From the NCBI RefSeq assembly GCF_023653175.1, contig NZ_JAMNXL010000013.1, positions 1 through 38,002 on the forward strand: DNA of 38,002 bases, read 5' to 3'. Positions 25,234-33,267 of this stretch are shown in pieces (position 1 is the stretch's first letter; each line of letters begins with the position of its first letter). Source of the stretch: Erythrobacter sp. Lineage in GTDB: Bacteria; Pseudomonadota; Alphaproteobacteria; Sphingomonadales; Sphingomonadaceae. The notes beneath the pieces were generated by a model. It was not told the origin of the DNA. It saw only the letters and a list, made by a program, of their open reading frames with translations, and ran no database searches. The position numbers were made by a program, and so were the translations under genes.

Positions 25234-26415
25234 TTACTGCCCCTGCTGCTGCTGCGGCGGCGTTTGCGGTGCCGCCTGGGCCCGGCGCTTCAACTCGGGA
25301 AGCGGAAGGTAGGGGGTGACATTGCCGGATTCGACAATGGTCTTGTCGGTCTTGGACAGGATCTGCTCCATGGTCTCGTAATAGAGGCGGCGGCGCGTCA
25401 CTTCGGGCGCGAGCTTGTATTCCTCGTAGATGTTGTTGAATTCGCTCGCATCGCCCTGCGCGCGTGCGAGCACCTGCTGCGCGATCGCGCGGGCGCGGTT
25501 GAGATTGGCGTCGGCGTCCTGCTGGGCGCTGGAGACGTCCTTGAAGGCTTCTTCCACCCGGCTCGGCGGGTCGACCTTGTTGATTTCGATCCCCTGCACG
25601 CTGATCCCGGAGCGATAGGCATCGAGCCGCGCCTGCATCGCCATGCGCACGTCCTGCTCGATCTCCGCCCGGCCCGCGCCGGTTAGCACCGAATCAAGAT
25701 CCTGCCGCGCCACCGCCGCGCGCATCGCGGCCTCGCCGATTTCCAGCAGGGCATTGCGCGGATCGTTGAGCTGGTACTTGTAGAGCGTCAGGTCGGCGAT
25801 GTTCCAGCGGATCAGATAGCTCAGATCGACAAGATTCTGGTCGCCCGTCAGGATCAGTTTTTCGGTCTTGGTGCCGGGCACTTCCTCGAGCCGCACCTGC
25901 GTCACGTTTTCCTTCTCGACCAGCTGGATCGGCCAGGGCGCGGTGAGCTTCATGCCGGAATCGAGCGTGCCGGAATACTTGCCGCCCAGCCAGGTCACGA
26001 TCGCCTGCTCGCCCGGCTGGATGAAGTGGAAGCTCGTCACCCCCAGCCACACCAGCGCGACGCCGCCGAGGATCACCGGAATCCAGCTCTTGCCGTCCGG
26101 GCGTTCGGGGAAGCGGAAGCCGGGGCCGCCCGAACCGCCGCCGCCGCCCGCGCGGCGCGGACCTTCGGGGCCGCGGCTCTTGAAGATGTCCTCGATGCTG
26201 GCCGAGCGCCGCTTGCCGGGATCGCCCGCGCCGGGGAGCCACGGGTTGCGCGGGCCACCGCTTTCGCCGCCGCCCCCACCGCTGCCATCGCCATCGCTGC
26301 CGGGCGTGCCGTCATCCCCAGAACCGCTTCCGCCGCCCCAAGGGTTCTTGCCGGCCATGGTAAGGCCCTTAAGCCCCGCGCCCAGGCGTTCTCTCCAACC
26401 GTCCATTCTCTGCAT
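25234..26415 (-). CDS. hflK: FtsH-modulating membrane protein HflK
   Basis: HflK is the larger partner of HflC. The 393-residue protein has a long Gly/Pro/Asp-rich cytoplasmic N-terminus containing NPWGGGSGSGDDG, one helix (SWIPVILGGVALVWLGVTSF), and an SPFH domain with EQAIVTWLGGKYSGTLDSG. GIEINKVDPPSRVEEAFKDV lies in the conserved coiled-coil region, and the C-terminus is rich in Gln and Pro. The start at ATG 26415 has an AGG nearby; an alternative ATG at 26358 (MAGKNPWGG) would drop 19 residues and looks more like the E. coli N-terminus. Both give the same domains. Confidence 0.94.
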   Translation of the reverse strand: MQRMDGWRERLGAGLKGLTMAGKNPWGGGSGSGDDGTPGSDGDGSGGGGGESGGPRNPWLPGAGDPGKRRSASIEDIFKSRGPEGPRRAGGGGGSGGPGFRFPERPDGKSWIPVILGGVALVWLGVTSFHFIQPGEQAIVTWLGGKYSGTLDSGMKLTAPWPIQLVEKENVTQVRLEEVPGTKTEKLILTGDQNLVDLSYLIRWNIADLTLYKYQLNDPRNALLEIGEAAMRAAVARQDLDSVLTGAGRAEIEQDVRMAMQARLDAYRSGISVQGIEINKVDPPSRVEEAFKDVSSAQQDADANLNRARAIAQQVLARAQGDASEFNNIYEEYKLAPEVTRRRLYYETMEQILSKTDKTIVESGNVTPYLPLPELKRRAQAAPQTPPQQQQGQ

Positions 26416-26490
26416 GACCTGTTTATAGGCACGGGTTCCGGCGAAAAACAGGGGTTCGCTGCGTGATTTTGGTGTTAGAGGCGTCGCGTC

Positions 26491-27498
26491 ATGAGCAAGT
26501 CAGACATTCCGCCCCGCCAGCCGCAAGCCGAAGAGGCGCTGATCCGTGCCGCGCTGAGCCCTGAAATCAACCACCGCCTGCGTTCTGCGCGGATTGTCGC
26601 AGGGCGCGCGGTGATCGTCGCGGAGGCTGGCGATCTGCCTGGCACGGGCCGCGCCGCGCTCGAGGCGGAGATCACCGCCGCGCTCGAAGCCCTCCCCGAA
26701 ATTGCCGAGGTGCGGATCGCGCTCACCGGCGAGCGCCGCCGCCGCCGGCTGATCGCGGTGGGCAGCGGCAAGGGCGGGGTCGGCAAGTCGACTCTCACCA
26801 CCAACCTCGCGGTGGCGCTGGCGAAGATGGGCCGCCGGGTGGGGGTGATCGATGGCGACATCTACGGCCCCTCGCAGCCCAAGCTTCTCAAGACCGAGGG
26901 GCAGAAGCCCGCCGCCACCCCCGACGGCGCGCAGCTGGTGGCGATCGACAGCCCCTATAACGTCAAGGTGCTCTCGATGGGGCACATCGTTGCACCCGGC
27001 AAGGCGCTGGCGTGGCGCGGGCCGATGACGGGCAAGGCGCTTTCGCAACTGGTCGATGCCGATTGGGGCGAAACCGATCTGCTGCTGGTCGACCTGCCGC
27101 CTGGGACCGGCGACGTGCAGCTTTCGATGCTCTCGGCCCACAAGCCCGATGGCGCGGTGCTGGTCTCGACCCCGCAGGATCTCGCGCTGATCGACGCTGC
27201 GCGCGCCGGGCAGTTGTTCGAGCAGGGCGAGGTGCCGATCATCGGTCTCGTCGAGAACATGGCGGGCTATGCCTGCCCGCATTGCGGCGAGGTCAGCGAT
27301 CCCTTCGGCTCGGGCGGGGTCGAACGATTCGCCGCCGCGCTCGAAATCCCCTTCCTCGGCCGCGTGCCGTTGACCCTCGCGACCCGCATCGCGGGCGACA
27401 AGGGCGAACCCCCGGCCGCGGGCGACGACGAGACCGCAGAGCCGTTCCGCGCCATCGCCGAAAAGCTCGGCCGCTGGCTGGATACGGGCAAGATCTGA
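26491..27498 (+). CDS. apbC: Mrp/ApbC-type Fe-S carrier P-loop ATPase
   Basis: A soluble ATPase that binds and transfers iron-sulfur clusters to apoproteins. The 335-residue protein has a short N-terminal DUF59-like domain (to about residue 80), a deviant Walker A GKGGVGKS (93-100), GDIYGPSQPKLL in the switch region, LLLVDLPPGTGDVQL (Walker B), and the cluster-binding Cys262-x2-Cys265 in YACPHCGEV. It diverges from hflK with a 75-base spacer. The next gene starts three bases after its stop, placing a molybdenum hydroxylase subunit, normally part of a Fe-S enzyme, in the same operon. Confidence 0.95.
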   Translation: MSKSDIPPRQPQAEEALIRAALSPEINHRLRSARIVAGRAVIVAEAGDLPGTGRAALEAEITAALEALPEIAEVRIALTGERRRRRLIAVGSGKGGVGKSTLTTNLAVALAKMGRRVGVIDGDIYGPSQPKLLKTEGQKPAATPDGAQLVAIDSPYNVKVLSMGHIVAPGKALAWRGPMTGKALSQLVDADWGETDLLLVDLPPGTGDVQLSMLSAHKPDGAVLVSTPQDLALIDAARAGQLFEQGEVPIIGLVENMAGYACPHCGEVSDPFGSGGVERFAAALEIPFLGRVPLTLATRIAGDKGEPPAAGDDETAEPFRAIAEKLGRWLDTGKI

Positions 27499-27501
27499 GC
27501 C

Positions 27502-29787
27502 ATGGCGGTTACCCGGCGCGGATTGCTGGCGGGCGCGGCGGCGGGCGGGGGGCTCGTGGTCGCCTGGTGGCTGATCCCGCGCTCCTACCGCACCCCGCTG
27601 GTGGCCGCGCGCGGCGAGCACGTGTTCGGCGCGTGGCTCAAGATCGCGGCGGACGGCGTGGTGACGGTCGCCGTGCCGCAACTCGAGATGGGGCAGGGGA
27701 TCACCACGATCCTGCCTCAGATCATCGCCACCGAACTGGGCGCGGATTGGCGGCAGATCGCGGTCGAGCCTGCGCCGGTATCGGGTGCCTATGCCAATAT
27801 CCCGCTCGCGCGCGAATGGCTGGCGCTGTGGGATTCGCACTTTACCGGGCTCTCGCCTGCCACCGACGACCTGCTGGCGACCCGTTTCGCGCAATCGCAG
27901 CGCTTCAACGCGACCGCGGGCGGCACGTCGCTTGCCGCTTATGAAATGCCTTGCCGCGAGGCCGCCGCGGCCGCGCGGGCGATGCTGGCGCAGGCCGCCG
28001 CGGCGCGCTGGGGGGTGTCGTGGGAGGAATGCGAGGTCGAGAACGGCCTCGTCACCCAAGGCACCAACCGCGCGAGCTTTGGCGAGCTGGCCGAGGACGC
28101 GGCAGGCTATGCCCCGCCCGATCCTCCGCCGCTGAAGCCCGAGCCGCCGCGCGAGAAGCCGCTCCCCGCCGATGTCGACGCCGCGCCCGCCTACCCGCGC
28201 ATCGACCTGCCATCGAAGGTCGACGGCTCGCACCGCTTTGCCGGCGACGTGCGGCTGCCCGGCATGGTGTTCGCCTCGATCCGCCACGGCCCCGCCGATG
28301 GCTCGGAGCTCGAAAGCTTCGACACCAAGGCGGCGGCCGGGATCAGGGGGCTCGCCGGGATCCTCCAGAGCAAACGCTGGCTCGCGGTCGCCGCCGACAC
28401 CTGGTGGAGCGCCGAGACCGCGCTCGCCGCGATGAAACCGCGCTTCCGCACCGCCGCGCCGGTCAACAGCGCCGATATCGCCGCGCGGCTCGACACGCTG
28501 CTGACCGCGGGCGAGGCGCATGTGATTGCCGAGACCGGCTTCGGCGGCGATGGGCTCGGACGGGTCGATATCGGGCGGCGCTACGAGGTCGAGCCCGCCT
28601 ACGCCGCCCCGCTCGAAACCGCGACCGCGACCGCGCGGTTCGAGGACGGGCGGCTCGATCTGTGGATCGCCGCGCAGGCCCCAGAACAGGCCCGCCTCGC
28701 CGCTGCGCGCGCCATCGGCATCGCCACCGAGAAGGTCGCGCTCTACCCCACGCCGGCCGGCGGCAGCTTCGACGCGCGGCTCGAGCATGACCATGCGATC
28801 GAGATCGCGCTGATCGCCAAGGAGCTTGGCCGCCCGGTGCAGCTGGTCTGGCCGCGCCGCGACGAGCTGATCCGCGCCCGCCCCCGCGCCCCCTACTGGA
28901 TGCTGCTCGGTGCGCAGTTCGCCAAGGGCGGGCCGGGCATTCCGGGCGGCACCATCGAGGCGATGCGCGTGCGCGTGGCGACCCCTCCGGCGATGCGCGA
29001 GTTCGGCCAGCGCCTGTTCGGCAACCGGACCAGCATGGCCGCGATGCGCGACACGGCGGGCCAGCCCGATCCGCTCGCGGTGGACGGCGCGCTGCCGCCC
29101 TACACGATCCCCGCCGTGATGGTGGAGCACATCCCCGCCGATATCGGCCTGCCGGTGGGGCGCGTGCGCGGCAATTCGTGGGGGCCGACGATCTTCGCGA
29201 TCGAAAGCTTCATCGACGAGATCGCGGCCAAGGCGAAACGCGAGCCGCTGTCGTTCCGCATGTCGATGCTCGGGGGCGATGTGCGCCTTGCCGCCTGCCT
29301 GCAGCGCGCGGCGCAGCTTGCCGAATGGGACGGCGGCGTCGACCAGAGCGGGCAGGGCCTCGCCTGCGCCCGGCTCGGCGAGGGGCCGGATGCCCCGCGC
29401 ATCGCCTGCGTCGCGACCGCGCGGCAGGGCGAGGGCGGGGTGCGCGTGGTGCGGCTGTCGGCGGCGGTCGATATCGGACGGATCATCAACCACGACATCG
29501 CCAAGCAGCAGATCGAGGGCGGCCTCGTGTTCGGCATCGGCATCGCGCTCGGCAACGCGGTGCGCCTGCGCGCCGGGCTGCCCGAGGCAGTGGGCGAAGA
29601 CGCGCTCGGTCTCCCCACCCTCGCCGATTGTCCCGAGATGCGGGTGGTGTTCATCGCCAGCGAAGCGAGCCACGCCGATCCGGGTGAGCTCGGCGCGGTG
29701 GTCGCGCCGCCGGCCATCGCCAATGCGCTCTATTCGGCGACGGGCTTGCGCCTGCGCCGCCTGCCCCTACTTTCGGACGGCATATGA
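27502..29787 (+). CDS. Xanthine dehydrogenase family molybdopterin subunit (IorB-like), Tat-exported
   Basis: The large subunit of a molybdenum hydroxylase, best matching isoquinoline 1-oxidoreductase beta-type proteins (761 residues, normal length). The N-terminus is a twin-arginine signal (TRRGLLAGAAAGGGLVVAWW), so it is exported folded. MGQGITTILPQIIATELGADW is the first molybdopterin-contact motif. ADPGELGAVVAPPAIANALY near the C-terminus contains the GExG glutamate that acts at the molybdenum. The usual partner, a small [2Fe-2S] subunit (IorA) that carries electrons away, is not adjacent: mrp lies upstream and ferrochelatase downstream. Substrate unknown; aldehydes or N-heterocycles are typical. 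Confidence 0.9.
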   Translation: MAVTRRGLLAGAAAGGGLVVAWWLIPRSYRTPLVAARGEHVFGAWLKIAADGVVTVAVPQLEMGQGITTILPQIIATELGADWRQIAVEPAPVSGAYANIPLAREWLALWDSHFTGLSPATDDLLATRFAQSQRFNATAGGTSLAAYEMPCREAAAAARAMLAQAAAARWGVSWEECEVENGLVTQGTNRASFGELAEDAAGYAPPDPPPLKPEPPREKPLPADVDAAPAYPRIDLPSKVDGSHRFAGDVRLPGMVFASIRHGPADGSELESFDTKAAAGIRGLAGILQSKRWLAVAADTWWSAETALAAMKPRFRTAAPVNSADIAARLDTLLTAGEAHVIAETGFGGDGLGRVDIGRRYEVEPAYAAPLETATATARFEDGRLDLWIAAQAPEQARLAAARAIGIATEKVALYPTPAGGSFDARLEHDHAIEIALIAKELGRPVQLVWPRRDELIRARPRAPYWMLLGAQFAKGGPGIPGGTIEAMRVRVATPPAMREFGQRLFGNRTSMAAMRDTAGQPDPLAVDGALPPYTIPAVMVEHIPADIGLPVGRVRGNSWGPTIFAIESFIDEIAAKAKREPLSFRMSMLGGDVRLAACLQRAAQLAEWDGGVDQSGQGLACARLGEGPDAPRIACVATARQGEGGVRVVRLSAAVDIGRIINHDIAKQQIEGGLVFGIGIALGNAVRLRAGLPEAVGEDALGLPTLADCPEMRVVFIASEASHADPGELGAVVAPPAIANALYSATGLRLRRLPLLSDGI

Positions 29788-29842
29788 TCCTGACATTTTT
29801 GCAACATGAGGCCGGGCCATTGCCTGAGGGCCGGAAACGAAA

Positions 29843-29862
29843 CGCCTGCCGACCGTTAGGCG
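29843..29862 (+). promoter_or_regulatory. Small hairpin over the hemH ribosome-binding region
   Basis: CGCCT (29843-29847) can pair with AGGCG (29858-29862), and the second arm is the likely Shine-Dalgarno stretch (AGGCGGG) just before the hemH ATG at 29867. If it forms, it would mask the ribosome-binding site. The stem is only five base pairs. Confidence 0.3.
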
Positions 29863-29866
29863 GGCT

Positions 29867-30901
29867 ATGACCTGGCAGACCCAGCGCCTTCCGGGCGACC
29901 ATCCTCCTGCAAAAAGCGGCCGCATCGGCGTGCTGCTCGTCAACCTCGGCACGCCCGACGGGCCGGACCCGGATTCGGTCAAGCGCTACCTCAAGCAGTT
30001 CCTGTCGGACACGCGCGTGGTCGAGATCCCGCCGATCGCCTGGCAGCTGATCCTGCGCGGGATCATCCTCAACACCCGCCCCCAGAAGAGCGCCAAGGCC
30101 TATCAGAAGATCTGGACCGAGCGCGGCTCACCGCTCGCCGACATCACCTCCCGGCAGGCCGAGGCGATGGTCGGGCGGTTCGGTGAAAAGGTGCAGGTCG
30201 ATTGGGCGATGCGTTACGGCAACCCCTCGATCGAGAGCCGCCTCACCGCGCTGATGGCCGACGGGTGCGACCGCATCCTGATCGCGCCGATGTATCCGCA
30301 ATATTGCGCCGCGACGACCGCGACCGTGTTCGACGAGGTCGCGCGCGTCCTCAAGAAGATGCGCTGGCAGCCTGCCCTGCGCTTCGTGCCGCCCTATCAT
30401 GACGAGCCGGGCTATATCGCCGCGCTCGCCGACGATCTGACGCGGCAGGTGCGGGGGCTGACGTTCAAGCCCGAGGTCATGCTGCTGAGCTTCCACGGGA
30501 TGCCGCAGCAAACGCTCGAGAAGGGCGATCCCTATTACTGCCACTGCTCCAAGACCGCGCGGCTGCTGCGCGAGGAACTGGGGACGCGGCCTGAATTTGC
30601 CGGTGTGCGGTTCGAGACCACCTTCCAGTCGCGCTTCGGCCCGGCGGCGTGGCTCGAACCATCGACCGATGCGACGCTGATGGCCGAGGGCGACAAGGGC
30701 ACCAAGCGCCTCGTGGTCGCCGCGCCTGGTTTTTCGGCGGATTGCGTCGAGACGCTGGAGGAGTTGGCGCTCGAAGGCCGCGACGAATTTACCGAGCACG
30801 GCGGCGAGGAATATGCCGTGCTCGATTGCCTCAACACGTCGGATGATGGCCTCGCGATGATCGATGCGATGCTGCGCCGCGAGCTGGCGGGATGGATCTG
30901 A
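29867..30901 (+). CDS. hemH: Ferrochelatase HemH
   Basis: The terminal heme-synthesis enzyme, which inserts Fe(II) into protoporphyrin IX. The 344-residue protein has GVLLVNLGTP near the start, the catalytic His210 in LLSFHGMPQ, FQSRFGPAAWLEP and the metal-side Glu295 in GFSADCVETLEEL. Cys225 and Cys227 in DPYYCHCSKT and several other cysteines could support the [2Fe-2S] cluster reported for some alphaproteobacterial ferrochelatases, but I cannot align the ligands with confidence. The gene starts 80 bases after the molybdenum hydroxylase gene and overlaps the next gene by 10 bases. Confidence 0.96.
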   Translation: MTWQTQRLPGDHPPAKSGRIGVLLVNLGTPDGPDPDSVKRYLKQFLSDTRVVEIPPIAWQLILRGIILNTRPQKSAKAYQKIWTERGSPLADITSRQAEAMVGRFGEKVQVDWAMRYGNPSIESRLTALMADGCDRILIAPMYPQYCAATTATVFDEVARVLKKMRWQPALRFVPPYHDEPGYIAALADDLTRQVRGLTFKPEVMLLSFHGMPQQTLEKGDPYYCHCSKTARLLREELGTRPEFAGVRFETTFQSRFGPAAWLEPSTDATLMAEGDKGTKRLVVAAPGFSADCVETLEELALEGRDEFTEHGGEEYAVLDCLNTSDDGLAMIDAMLRRELAGWI

Positions 30902-31527
30902 GGCGCGCCGCGGCGGTGCTGACGCTGGCGGCGGCCTGCTGGGCCGCGCCTGCTGCTGCTGCCGAAGAAGATTGCGAGCTTCCGCCACCGGATGCCGTCT
31001 TCGCTTTGCTCCTGTATTCCTCGGACCGGATGTGTGAGGCTGGCATCTTGCCACTATTGCAGGGTGTGCCGGAGGGTGCGGCGCAGGTGATGCGCTTCAC
31101 CTTCAACTCTGGCCGCGATCTGTTTTGGCGGACCGTCATCATCACTGAGCTGGCAGATGGCACTGGCCGCCTGGAGGTGGTTGGCGGCGGGTATGGGCGG
31201 CGCGGCACGCGCTCGCCGTGGGTGGACATCCGGCCCCTGCGGAAACGGCTTTCTCCCAAGGCGCTCGCCACGATAGCGGCTCTGGCCGACACGTCCGGCA
31301 CCTTCGATCACGCGGTCGGCACATGGGATCGGGAGCCGGATGGCGAGCCGACGCTGTTCTTGCACTGTCAGACGTTGACGATGGAGCGCGCCGATGCGGC
31401 AGGCGTGCGCCGCTCATCGGTCCATATCGGCTGCAACCGGCCCGAAAAGCTCATGCCGCTGGTCGATGAGGTGATCCGGCTCGCGGATATCGGCATGGTG
31501 CGCGGCAATTGGGCCGGTTACCGTTGA
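30892..31527 (+). CDS. Unrecognised secreted protein overlapping hemH
   Basis: I do not recognise this 211-residue protein. It has a clear signal peptide (MDLRRAAAVLTLAAACWAAPAAAAEED). The mature part has four cysteines (EDCELPPP, DRMCEAG, FLHCQTL, HIGCNRPE), possibly two disulfides, and a beta-rich centre. Its ATG lies inside the end of hemH, a 10-base overlap, so translation is probably coupled to ferrochelatase. No heme-binding motif such as CxxCH is present, so the link to heme is only by position. Confidence 0.75.
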   Translation: MDLRRAAAVLTLAAACWAAPAAAAEEDCELPPPDAVFALLLYSSDRMCEAGILPLLQGVPEGAAQVMRFTFNSGRDLFWRTVIITELADGTGRLEVVGGGYGRRGTRSPWVDIRPLRKRLSPKALATIAALADTSGTFDHAVGTWDREPDGEPTLFLHCQTLTMERADAAGVRRSSVHIGCNRPEKLMPLVDEVIRLADIGMVRGNWAGYR

Positions 31528-31540
31528 GCCTTGCGGATTC

Positions 31541-31569
31541 TTGCCGGAATTGACCGGCCTCATTATTTA
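31541..31569 (+). promoter_or_regulatory. Candidate promoter for the cytochrome P450 gene
   Basis: TTGCCG (31541-31546) and TATTTA (31564-31569) are separated by 17 bases and lie 51 bases before the P450 ATG, in the most AT-rich part of this spacer. GCCGG-AATTGA-CCGGC (31543-31558) within it could form a small hairpin, alternatively a weak terminator of the preceding gene. Confidence 0.35.
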
Positions 31570-31619
31570 CACCAAGGTTAGTTGCGAATCCGAACCTTCA
31601 CCGGAGCATCGAGACAGAC

Positions 31620-33047
31620 ATGGCCACCCTTGCCGAAGCCCCGCAGGATAACGAAACCACCGGCGGCAGCGCGCCCTCCGGCGCGCCGCGCCACTGGGGC
31701 GAGCAGCGCCTGACCGAGGCCGATCTTGCGCATATTCCGGGCGAGGCGGGTTGGCCGGTGGTCGGCAACACCTTCACCATGCTCGCCGATCCCCACGCCT
31801 TTGCCGACCGGATGATCGCCAAGCACGGCAAGGTCTATCGCAACCGCGCGTTCGGCGGCTGGCAGATCGCGCTGATCGGGGCCGAGGCGAATGAGCTCTT
31901 GCTGTTCAACAAGGACAAGATCTTCTCCTCCGAACAGGGCTGGGGCCCGATCCTCGACCAGCTTTTCCCGCGCGGGTTGATGCTGATCGATTTCGAGCAC
32001 CACCGGATCGACCGGCGCGCTCTCTCGATCGCCTTCAAGCCCGAGCCGATGCGCCACTATTCGGGTGCCTTGAACCGCGGGATCGCGCGCGAGGTTGCGG
32101 GCTGGGCAGGGCCGATGACCTTTTACCCGGCGATCAAGAAGCTCACCCTCGATCTGGCCGCCGACAGCTTCATCGGCCTGCCGTGGGGGCCCGAGGCCGA
32201 CAAGATAAACGAGGCTTTCGTCGACATGGTGCAGGCCTCGGTTGCGCCAGTGAGGAAGCCGCTGCCCTTCACCAAGATGAAGAAGGGCGTCGACGGCCGC
32301 GCCTTCCTTGTCGACTATTTCACCAGGGAGACGCTGCGGCGGCGCGAAGAGGGCGGCGGGCAGGACATGTTCAGCCAGTTCGCCACCGCGACGCGCGAGG
32401 ATGGCTCGCTGCTCCCGGTCGACGAGGTGGTCGATCACATGAACTTCCTGATGATGGCGGCGCACGACACCATCACATCATCCGCCACCTCGCTGATCTA
32501 TCACTTGGCGACCAATCCCGAGTGGCAGGAGAAGCTGCGTGAGGAAATCTTCGCGGTGACCGGCGGCCCGGATGGCGAGGGTAATCCGCGTGCCCTCGAT
32601 TACGACGACCTCGCCAAGCTCGACCTCACCGAAATGGCGTTCAAGGAATCGCTGCGGATGATCCCGCCGGTCCCCTCGATGCCGCGACGCGCGCTGCGCG
32701 AATTCGAATATGGCGGCTACCGCATTCCGGCGGGTGCGATGGTCGGGATCAACATCCACTGGACGCACCATTCGGAGGAATATTGGGAGAACCCCTCCGC
32801 CTTCGATCCGCTGCGTTTCACCCCCGACAAGGTGAAGGCGCGGCACAAATATGCCTGGGTGCCCTTCGGCGGCGGGGCGCACATGTGCCTGGGGCTCCAC
32901 TTTGCCTATATGCAGGTCAAGGTGCTGATGGCCCAGCTGCTCCAGCGCTACCGCATCGAGGCGGCGGCGGGCTACAATCCCGAGTGGCAGGACTGGCCGA
33001 TCCCGCAGCCCAAGGACGGGCTGAAGGTTTCCTTCGTTCCGCTCTGA
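31620..33047 (+). CDS. Cytochrome P450 monooxygenase
   Basis: A soluble heme-thiolate oxygenase of 475 residues. The I-helix proton-delivery motif is AAHDTITS (Asp283, Thr284), the K-helix ExxR is Glu343-x2-Arg346 (FKESLRMIPP), and the heme loop FGGGAHMCLGLHFA has the ligand Cys423. The N-terminal region (IPGEAGWPVVGNTF, then HGKVYRNRAFGGWQIALIGAEANELLLF) resembles the CYP120/CYP26 style of P450 that acts on retinoids, more than classic bacterial camphor-type enzymes. That subfamily placement is a guess by eye. No ferredoxin or reductase gene is adjacent, so redox partners must be encoded elsewhere. Confidence 0.93.
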   Translation: MATLAEAPQDNETTGGSAPSGAPRHWGEQRLTEADLAHIPGEAGWPVVGNTFTMLADPHAFADRMIAKHGKVYRNRAFGGWQIALIGAEANELLLFNKDKIFSSEQGWGPILDQLFPRGLMLIDFEHHRIDRRALSIAFKPEPMRHYSGALNRGIAREVAGWAGPMTFYPAIKKLTLDLAADSFIGLPWGPEADKINEAFVDMVQASVAPVRKPLPFTKMKKGVDGRAFLVDYFTRETLRRREEGGGQDMFSQFATATREDGSLLPVDEVVDHMNFLMMAAHDTITSSATSLIYHLATNPEWQEKLREEIFAVTGGPDGEGNPRALDYDDLAKLDLTEMAFKESLRMIPPVPSMPRRALREFEYGGYRIPAGAMVGINIHWTHHSEEYWENPSAFDPLRFTPDKVKARHKYAWVPFGGGAHMCLGLHFAYMQVKVLMAQLLQRYRIEAAAGYNPEWQDWPIPQPKDGLKVSFVPL

Positions 33048-33053
33048 GCAATT

Positions 33054-33212
33054 TCAAAAATCGACCGCGATGCCGTCCTTTTCCCAATCGCCGTAGCGGG
33101 TGGGGGAGAGGGTTTCGGCGTTCTCCACGGGCTTGGGCGCGGGCACCGGATCATTGGTCCAGTGGGCGGGCTTCTTGAAGTCCTTCGCGGCTTGCGACTT
33201 TTCTTTGGTCAT
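33054..33212 (-). CDS. DUF1674 / succinate dehydrogenase assembly factor 4-like protein
   Basis: A 52-residue protein ending in TRYGDWEKDGIAVDF, the signature C-terminus of the DUF1674 (SdhAF4/Sdh8) family, which helps flavinylated SdhA assemble into succinate dehydrogenase. I chose ATG 33212 (MTKEKSQAAKDFKKP) because it has GGAAGGG upstream and matches the short family length; a longer frame reaches 33248. It diverges from rsmB, a neighbourhood seen in other alphaproteobacteria. It ends 6 bases past the convergent P450 stop. Confidence 0.85.
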   Translation of the reverse strand: MTKEKSQAAKDFKKPAHWTNDPVPAPKPVENAETLSPTRYGDWEKDGIAVDF

Positions 33213-33267
33213 GCCCTTCCAAATGCCCATGCTGGCGCTTTGTTTCAAGGAAGGTTAGGGGTGCGGG

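Noticed and set aside
26500-29673. A 1057-codon open frame on the minus strand opposite mrp and the molybdenum hydroxylase gene
   Set aside because: It spans two well-identified genes on the other strand, is rich in Arg, His, Gly and Ala with no domain pattern, and is the expected by-product of GC-rich third positions.
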